A DNA stretch of 64,000 bases from Zygnema cylindricum. Lineage: Eukaryota > Streptophyta > Zygnematophyceae > Zygnematales > Zygnemataceae. Numbering within the stretch: the first letter of the stretch is position 1; each line of letters opens with the position of its first letter. The stretch spans positions 61,705 through 125,704 of the forward strand of contig JBBHKE010002970.1 of assembly GCA_037447655.1 (NCBI GenBank), read 5' to 3'. Position numbers and translations under genes: made by a program. Under the pieces are notes generated by a model. It saw only the letters and a program-made list of their open reading frames with translations, was not told the DNA's origin and searched no databases. Positions 12,401 through 21,400 of this stretch are shown here, piece after piece.

Positions 12401-15400
12401 GACTCGTGAGAATATGTGTTTCTATTTGTTTGGTCGTGACACTTTAATTTGAAACACATCCCTTTTGTGTTTTATAATAAAGTTTGAAGAAGACGTTTCT
12501 TGACGTGGCCGTGGGTCGAAAAACACAAGACCATACCATGTAGTACATTTTAACTTTGGCGATGGCTCAAAATGTACTTCTACTTTTTTTTATGTCTGTG
12601 TAAGGTTGGTACTTAAGCAGTACGGTGCTAAGTTTTCGAGGAAACAAACAAAAAAAACCCTACTTGGGCACATGGAGACATAACGTAAGACAAGATCTGC
12701 TTAAAGCGGGGCCGTCCACAATTTGGAATATTTTAAAGATTTTGGCGATTTAGCTAATGAGAGGGCGATTGTTGGTGTCATAGACTAATTGCCAATATGT
12801 AACGAATCAAGAACCTACATTATTCAATTTCGTGAACTCAATGTACGATTTTGTCTCGCGTCACTTTTTAGTTCGTGTGTACAAAAGTTTCGCCTTTAGT
12901 GCGTGTAAGTAGCACCTGCGAAACTTCTCTTTATGAGTTTCCTTTCAAGTAAAGAAGCGCGTCTGCCTTCCTTCCCTTCATCTTCCTTTCCGTGTCCCTT
13001 CGACAGGAACTAGTCTTTCAAGGAGAGAAATAGGAGAAAGACTATGCCATCGTCAATTTTTTCTCCCCTAAATTGAAATTGCATTTCGATCTGTTCTCTA
13101 TGCTTTTGATATAGATTGCGCATGAGGAATGAAAACCAGTAAAGGGTGTGTAAGGGGAAATAAGATCTCCACTTGTCTTATGTGTTACTGATATCATTTG
13201 CTTTAGTGGATGAAAGGTGGCTGTCAAATATTTTGTATCATAGGCTGAGACGGCTGCTTCACTAGATGCAAGGGTTGGTTCATTGGAAGAAAGATCCAAT
13301 GAAAGGTGGCAGAATCAAATTCATTCTTTGACTGCCTGCATGTTTCTCACGTACTCCGTTTTGATGAAGATAGTCTCCAATCATATACTCTTATTTCTAA
13401 ACAGAGGGCTCCTAACGTGGCTACATGCACTACTTTAGTGGATAAAGAATTGTCAATAAGAGGCTACAGTCGGTTTTTCTTTAGACCTCAAGGATACAAA
13501 TTAAACAAGAAAAAAAAAATGACACTCAGCGATCGGTTGTTTGATGTATTGGCGATCAAATTTACTACTCTCGCAGTCAGCATGGTGAGAAAAAAAAAAT
13601 AGTGAAAGTCCTTATGACGAACTACAAGAAATTCAATGAGTATTTAAAGTATGTCATAAAATCAAATTAAACATAACAGCTTGTGGAGTAACGTTGCCAA
13701 GTATCAATGAATCAACGATTTAAATCTCATCATTTTTCGACAACCCTTAAAAACAATAAAAGAAAATCAATTGGAAAAATTTCAAAAACTATTGGAGAGC
13801 CCACAAGATAAAAATGAACTCTTTGTCAGCGCTTACCAGCACAATCCCAGCGGCCACGTCATACATAAGTTCCAGCTGCTAGCTGCCCTCTCAGCTTCTG
13901 TTTGAAAGAAATTAGAGATACTAAGAGTCACCGCCGTTGTGTAGTTATAAGTGTCACAATCCACCTCACATCCGAATCGCCCAAACTGAGCTTGCTCTGC
14001 CGGACTTTCACAAATACTGTTGCCGCATATGGGATCAGCCCATGAAGTCTGCGCCCAAGTAAACGCCATCCAAATGACACTTCAGCAAATAGGAAGCGAT
14101 TCATGTGTTTTTTCTCTAGCAATTTTGTCCTTTCTCACATCATCTAATAGCTCCAAGCAAGTTTTTATTGTAGTAATTTATTTCTATGATTCACATAGTG
14201 CGCGATGCTATCTCAAGTATGATAATGTATGGAAAATATTTATTTATCTTGTTAGACTAAAATAATCAATATCAATAACAAGGTTTTTACAGGTTACTTT
14301 CCAATTTGTCAACAATTGACCAAAACCATTACATTTAAAAGCGTTGCACAATCATATCGGCAGCTTAACTGCAAAAATGAAAGCCAGAATATAAAAGGTG
14401 AACTTGTCCAACATTTCTTAACCATTCCACCCAAAAATGTCATGAAAATTGAATGTTAACACTACCAAACGCGTCACTCTCAGGAAACATAACCTAATGA
14501 AGCGTTCCCACTAGTTCAAAGAAAAACACGCTAACTGAAAGATAACTGAACTAGACAAGAATATGTTAGTAACTTATTTCATCCGTTCTTATTTTTGAGC
14601 CCGAGCATTTTAAGAGACCATGAATTACTCTGGAATCTCAAAAGATGTTACTGAAAAGGTTACACAGAAAAAGAAACTGAAAAGGTCAAATGACAGAAAG
14701 TATGGAAAATTACCAGCTTTTTCCAAAAGATTTCATCTGAAAAAGTAAAGTATGAGAATTATGTACAAGGCACAGAGTTAGAGTGCATGGTGCTTAGACC
14801 AAGAAATCCCCTCAATCTCTGACAGGATTTGAGAGCAAGTGGGGCAGGTGGACAGCCTTCATAAGGAAAGCAATCGGGTCATCTATAGTAATGTAGGTTA
14901 ATGAAACACAAGGAAAGACATCGCGTGGATCTTGACAGGCTGCCTCTTATAGGGGGAGGTGTTAAATTTGGCAAGGTGAGGCAATAAAGAAAAATAAGTG
15001 TTTTTGGGCGAACAAATTAGTTGATACCCCGTTTAGTAAATAATACGGAAGATCCCTCTTTCCCTCCACCCCGAGCGGCTAGGGGCGCGTCACGGAGGGG
15101 TGGTCGTTTTTTTTTAATTTTGAAACCAAACGCACTTCGATACATAGCCGTATAAGTTTATTCGCGTAAATATTCCATATAATCGTAAAACATAGCAATG
15201 TTTAGATTCTCGATATATATCGATTAACTACTACCCGAAATGTACACATGATGTATCGGCAATGGGCCATCGATACACAACACTACACCGCGAATGGCTA
15301 TTAGCGTCAAAGAATAAATAGGGTAAAAGAAAAATTAGCGTTATTAACGCTAATTGGGAATATCAAAATTTTAGGGTAAGGGTGAAGTTCCATTAGACGA

Positions 15401-18400
15401 AAAGTGAGGTTGTTTACAGAAATTCGGACCTCTACGCACTACGCCGTACCTCTTATTTTGTTTTTATCTGGAAAACAACATTAAAGAGTATCTTGCCGAT
15501 ATTCTCCAAAAGTCTAGGAGTTAACAATGACGGTTGGATATTTTTAAGCGAAGCCTTTGCTTCGAAAGTTTGTAATTGGTGATATACCTCGCGAGATACA
15601 TCGCCAATAACACAAAAATTTGAGCCGCGACACGTTGGATAATGGGCAAACGTGTCACGATGGCAACCAACGGACAACAAAAAATTCCGCACACGATATA
15701 CGTATTCAAAAATCCAACAAAAAATATAAACGAAATGTCGTAACGCACTTTCGTCTCGCTAATTCTGTTAGCGTCCATTAGTCACACTAATTTGGACAAC
15801 GCTCATTCGTCACGCTAAAATACAGGAACCCTAAAAAAATGAGGTGGTATTTGACAAGGCGTCTGCAAAGATTACAAAAATTGCATTGAACAATGACAAG
15901 TTGCATTGAGCGATGACCTGGTAAGCACATACATGGTACGCAAATGAAGATTTTTGGTCGGTGTGAAAATCATTGACTATTTTCAATATCCGATCTTAAC
16001 TCACGTGGTACCACTAGATTATGAACACGTGGATTACAAACTCTGCGCAATGGAAATTCGTTCAAATTGTAGCATTCTGTAATTTTGGCCGTACAATTAC
16101 AGAATGTTCTAGTGGAACTTCACCCTAAATCATTTACTCTAATTAGAAATTACTCAAAATTTAAAATAAAATTAAGATTGGTGATCGCCGGGCATATTCT
16201 CGGTCAATGATTGCTACAAAATAAATGCCTCCTCCGAGGCGGCCGAAATTAAATAATTGAAATTTTCAACATTTCCACCTTTGCAATCAAATGATAACCA
16301 ATCCCGCTTCTTCCCCTTCGTCTCACGTTGACTCTTTAATATGACCTCATTTTCTTTTTTGTTTGCAGATTTTTCAATTTCGGTTTCTTCCTTGTGGAAA
16401 GAAACACTTGGAGATTTAGAGCTTTTAGATCGGTGAGTGTCCGAAGACATTCAGGATTTTTCACTTCGGATCTCGTCAAAATTAATTAACTCCGGATAAG
16501 TTTCGGAGTAAACTTTCCCCCTCCTAATATTGACAACCGGATCCGCCTCATTTTCGGAGTCCGAATCATCGAGTTGAGGAAAAGAGAGAGATTCATTCAC
16601 TTTAAGAAAATCATGATTAGTAGAGGATTTTTTGGAACAAGAAATAGCAACTTTGAGATCCTCATTACTTTTGAAGCAATTTACTAAATACTAGCTTTTG
16701 CTTTGGTCTGAAGGTCAAAGAAAATGAGAAACAAAGAAACACACAGGATTAGAATGCGATTATAATTAAAGTCAACAATGAAACATTTTCACGACATTAT
16801 GATCGAAGGGAATATCCAAATTAGAGCGGGTTGAACAACAATCCATTAAAAGAAGGCAACGGAGTGTTCCTTTCTAAACAATGACAAGGAAAGTAGAACC
16901 AAAACAACAATAATCAGATGTTGAAGAAAAGTAAAAAAAAAAAAAAAATCAAAACAAAAACGCCCACACATGATTAACATGAGTTTAAATTTAAGCCTTT
17001 TCGACAACATCACAATCGGTAGATATATTGTGGTTATTAACAATAATCCATTGAAAAAAAACAAAAATGTTCCCGCTAAAACAAGACTGGAAATACAACC
17101 ACGATTCAATGCATTACCAGCAAGATTCGGAGCTCAAAGAGCTAAAAACAACAACAGACAACGACAAGGTTTGCAACTCTCACAGGCGATCTCTATGGTC
17201 CGATCGGAACGTCTGCCCCAAAATCCCATGAGCATTCTCCGACAAATCGACGACCAGAAGCTCAAAATCGATATGCACAAGTCCGTCATCGGCTGTACGG
17301 AACATCGCAATTTCCGGTCGCAGCGTCAGTCGCATAACGACAACCGACCCGATCTTCACGTCGTACACGTCGACGAAATCGTTCCCGCTTCGAAACTTTG
17401 CCGCGAGCCATCGGATCACGATCTCGCCGTCCGCCAATTCCGCTTCTTCCCCCGGTTGACTAAGTTTGACTTCCTCGCCGTCCACCGCGATCTTGTTCAT
17501 GTATCCGCTTCCGTACTGCCACGTGGATCCCTCCCGAGCTTGGAGCACGACGGTGTGGTGGCCCCAGAGGATCCCGACTTGTCGGATCCACGTGAGGGCT
17601 TTGAGAGCGGTACTTTTTCCCCATCGTCCGTACCGTCCGGCGTAGAAAACGTTGATGTGGATATGCGAGTCGCTGACGAGGCAAAACGTTTTGTTCGGCT
17701 CTCCGGAAAAGTCGAAGTGAGATCCGTCGGCTCCCGTGAAATGCGGGTCACCCGATCCGCTGGGATGTGCCGGGGGAGACGGAGGAGGCGACGGAGGCGG
17801 TGGAGGAGGACACGTGGCAGGTTTTGTCGGGAGGCCGTAGCACAACGTCTGGGCGACGATGTCGGCGACCGTTGGATCGGACGACGGCTCTAGTCGCACA
17901 TCCGTCGTCCACCCATTGCCCTAAACCATGAAAGCAAAAAAAAAGTAAAGTGATGACATGATAAGAATGGATATTGAGCATCTGTGAGAAGCTTTTACCC
18001 GAGACCCAAGATAATTTTGGGGAATAATTAAAGTCTCTTTTCTAGCCTCACAGTGTTCGAGTACTCAAATTGAAAGGAAATAAACAACATACCAAGTTAA
18101 GTCGAGTGACATAACCTACAAAGCCCAGCGATTCACAAGCCTGAAAAACTGACTTGAAAACGGTAGAGAATATAGGAAGTCTCTTGAAGACCAAATATAG
18201 GAGAAACTCAATCCTACCGTTGTGGCTCCGCATACTCCATTGTTGAGCAAGTTGACGGAGCATGTTCCACATTTGAGACGGAGGGCACAACCGGTTAAAC
18301 GGGCGTCCATTAATTGGCCCTTGTTGTAGTCGCCATCCACGAATAAGGCCGCATTAAAGGCCGCATCGGGAGAGGTCTGACCGAGGTAGTCCGACATGTC

Positions 18401-21400
18401 GACCAAGCCAATCTGTTTCCCCAAAGATCTCGGTTGAGTATTTTGTACAACTTGAAACATTCGAAAACTCAAAAGAACCTTATGGTTTCAGCTTTGCAAT
18501 GCACTTCATTTGTTGTTGTAACCGAAGAACTAGAAGAGTACATCTTACTACTCCACAAAAAAGCTTGCGATTGCACTTCAGTTGTTGTTTCCCCATGAGG
18601 GAGTACATCATCGACAAATTCAAAAAATCGGCAGCGTAAGTCAATTCAGGTTCTCCAAGCTTGAAGCAAATGCACTCAAAAATGCTAGTCAAAGGATTCG
18701 CACGAGGATGTCAACAAAACAGGAAAGCAGAAAAGAGGAATTGGAAAATGGCTCCATGATTACGTACCGCCACATTTCCGTTTCCGTCCGTCCTCCCACT
18801 GAAGAAGGCGGTAATGGAGTCCGATCCTTTTTGAATAATGCAGCTTGCGTTGAACTGAAATTTGTACCCCATTTTTCCATCCAAGGTTAGAGCTGGACGT
18901 TGGTAAGACCGGTAACTGTAACTGTTATGCCCGAATTTGCAATTCATTCAATCGAGAATTGATGACAGCTGTAATTTTGACAAAAAATGCAGTACTCTTA
19001 GTTTGACGCGAATTTAATTGGATGTGGAAATGTGAGAATAAACATATCACATGAAATTGAACTTTGATGGATAAAGACCAATCGACAAAAGCAAATGAAC
19101 GGTAAATTTCGAATTGTGGTCAGAGAATTGTGTCCATCTTTGTGAACGGAAAATTGAGAAATTGCCGGAACATAAAGGCATCGGGAAATCCACCCAAGTT
19201 TTCAGAGACGTTTCTGATGTTCTCTAAACCATATAAACTGAAACGTACGAGTAAAAGACGTTTCCCATTCAACATACTCAGGTTCTAAACCGCTCTGGAA
19301 GCTCCGGTTAGTCGACAAAATTGCCGAAAGACCAATGATGAATCCACTAGATTTGGAATGTGACGTTACTAATAAACCCGAAAGATACCCAGAAAAATTT
19401 CAAATGCATTCCCATTCCAAATTCACAAAACTCTCTCCCTCTCCCTCTCTCTCCACAGTTTCTCCTCCGAGTGACATGACAAGGCCCTCACTTTTTTGTA
19501 AAGCAGCGAGTAGTCGCTGTCACTCGCGGTGAAGCCTCCGTCGTGACATCTGTCACAGTACGCACGTGTGTAGAGTGTCACAGCTCTCTGCCACATCACA
19601 CAGCATGCCACGTCAGCATTGCCACGTCATCACCGCGCAATGGAGCACAAAGGAAGGAAAGAACAGGATGCATTAACTCAGCTGCAGTTTAAATGCAACC
19701 ATATGCTTATTTTTTTTCTGAATATCAACCGTATACGCACATAAGCCTATCCACATAAACCGTTTCACTTTCCAAATTTAAATGTTATACATTTTTGTTG
19801 TTGCTTTCTTCGGATCCCCCTCCTCTTCATTTCCCACACCGAACTAATACAACATTTTTGAAGGCTCCATTATTCCCCATCCAAATACTGCCACGTGGCA
19901 GCCTGGGGACTCACCGCAGCTGGAAGGCAAAGCACTACCAGAAACGACAAGAAAGAAATGGCGCCCATCTGTTAGGATTGCGAAAAAAGGGATGGGAGCG
20001 TCCACAAGAATGGGTACTGGGGAGCGTCGTTTGCTTTTGTTCAAATGTAAATTACTGAGGCTTCGGAATATATAGTATCAAATACACAATATAGAGTGGA
20101 TAAAGTCGAACGGAAAAATCTGAAGGAGGAGCAGGAAGAGGAGTTGCTTCAGGATTTTTTGCTTTCGCTTCATTTAAACAGTGAAAGATACAGAAAACGA
20201 CAAAATCTTCGGTTAGTGCGAAAGTCGGTGGCTTATCCGTTAGGACCGATACAACTGTCTGTTGAGGGAGTCGTTGGTGATCGTTGTTTGCCCCATTGAT
20301 TACTGTACGGAGGCACTCAGATTTTTCAAACTGCAGATTTGCAGCAGATCTTTTTTCATTTGGCTGGACTGTACGGCTTCTTCATAATGAGCATTTTGTT
20401 GGGAGGCAGTTTGCAGACAAAGGAGGACCGTAATAATGAATGGCGAATGGTCGGTCGGCTCCTGTTTTGGAACGTATCTAGCATCAAGTGGCTTTCCGTA
20501 CCATTGGTAGGTCTCGCAAAACCCTCGTCCAATGCTGCTCCTGGAGATTATTATTTTTTCGTACAGCTATAGCAGTTTCTGTACACGTGCTTCATTCGGC
20601 CACTTGCGTCATCGTGCATTATATCTCCGAAGCTCACGCCTCACCTTTCTCCCCCCTTGGTCGTACAGGTATTCGAGACATTATATATAGGTACGGTTGG
20701 GTCATCTACGGCAAGAAATGGTTGCATTTTTCGGTTTTACAGATATTCGGACATTATTTAGGTACGGTCGGATCATCAATGCAAGAAAATTGGTTGGACA
20801 GATATTCGGGACAATTTTTACGTACGGTCAGGTCATCAATGCAAGAATATCAGTTTTTTCCCCTATACGGAGGATAAATTTGCGGTAACAATAATACCAT
20901 AGTTAAAAAGTAGGCGTTTTATGGTAGGCCTTTGGTAGGCGCAAGTTGTGTTATGGGCTTTTCATGTGATCTTCTTAGATCGCTACTTTGATCTATACTT
21001 TGATCACAGACCGTCCGATGACGTTTATTTCTCTATCGAACGATGTGCAACTCAACCTTGTTACATTTTTTTTTCATTTTGCGACCAATACTGTAAGGAT
21101 CGATTCATGCAAGGATAGAAGAAAGACAGAATATAATGCGGAAGCAAGAGACAGCAAGAAGAAGACACTCCAGCAAAAGACAAAATATATTTCACCGGAA
21201 ATTTTCCCTTTACAAAAGATACCTTTTCCCCCAAATGACTAAGGGTAACCTTCCATCAGGCAAAAAGTGGGGTTGTTTACTGGAGAGAGTACCCTTCCGT
21301 ACTAGGCCGTACTGTTTTTTTTTTTTCTACAAAAGATGTTTATTAAAAATTCGTTGAGATTCTCTAGACTTCTTGGCGAAAAAATACCACCGTCCAATTT

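Noticed and set aside
16970-17893. 307-residue plus-strand open frame
   Set aside because: It is the antisense shadow of the Root_cap-like last exon. The minus-strand frame has clear family motifs; this one is arginine-rich without motifs.
20096-20299. Charged 67-residue frame starting MDKVERKN
   Set aside because: No homology recognised, no splice context and no second copy for comparison.
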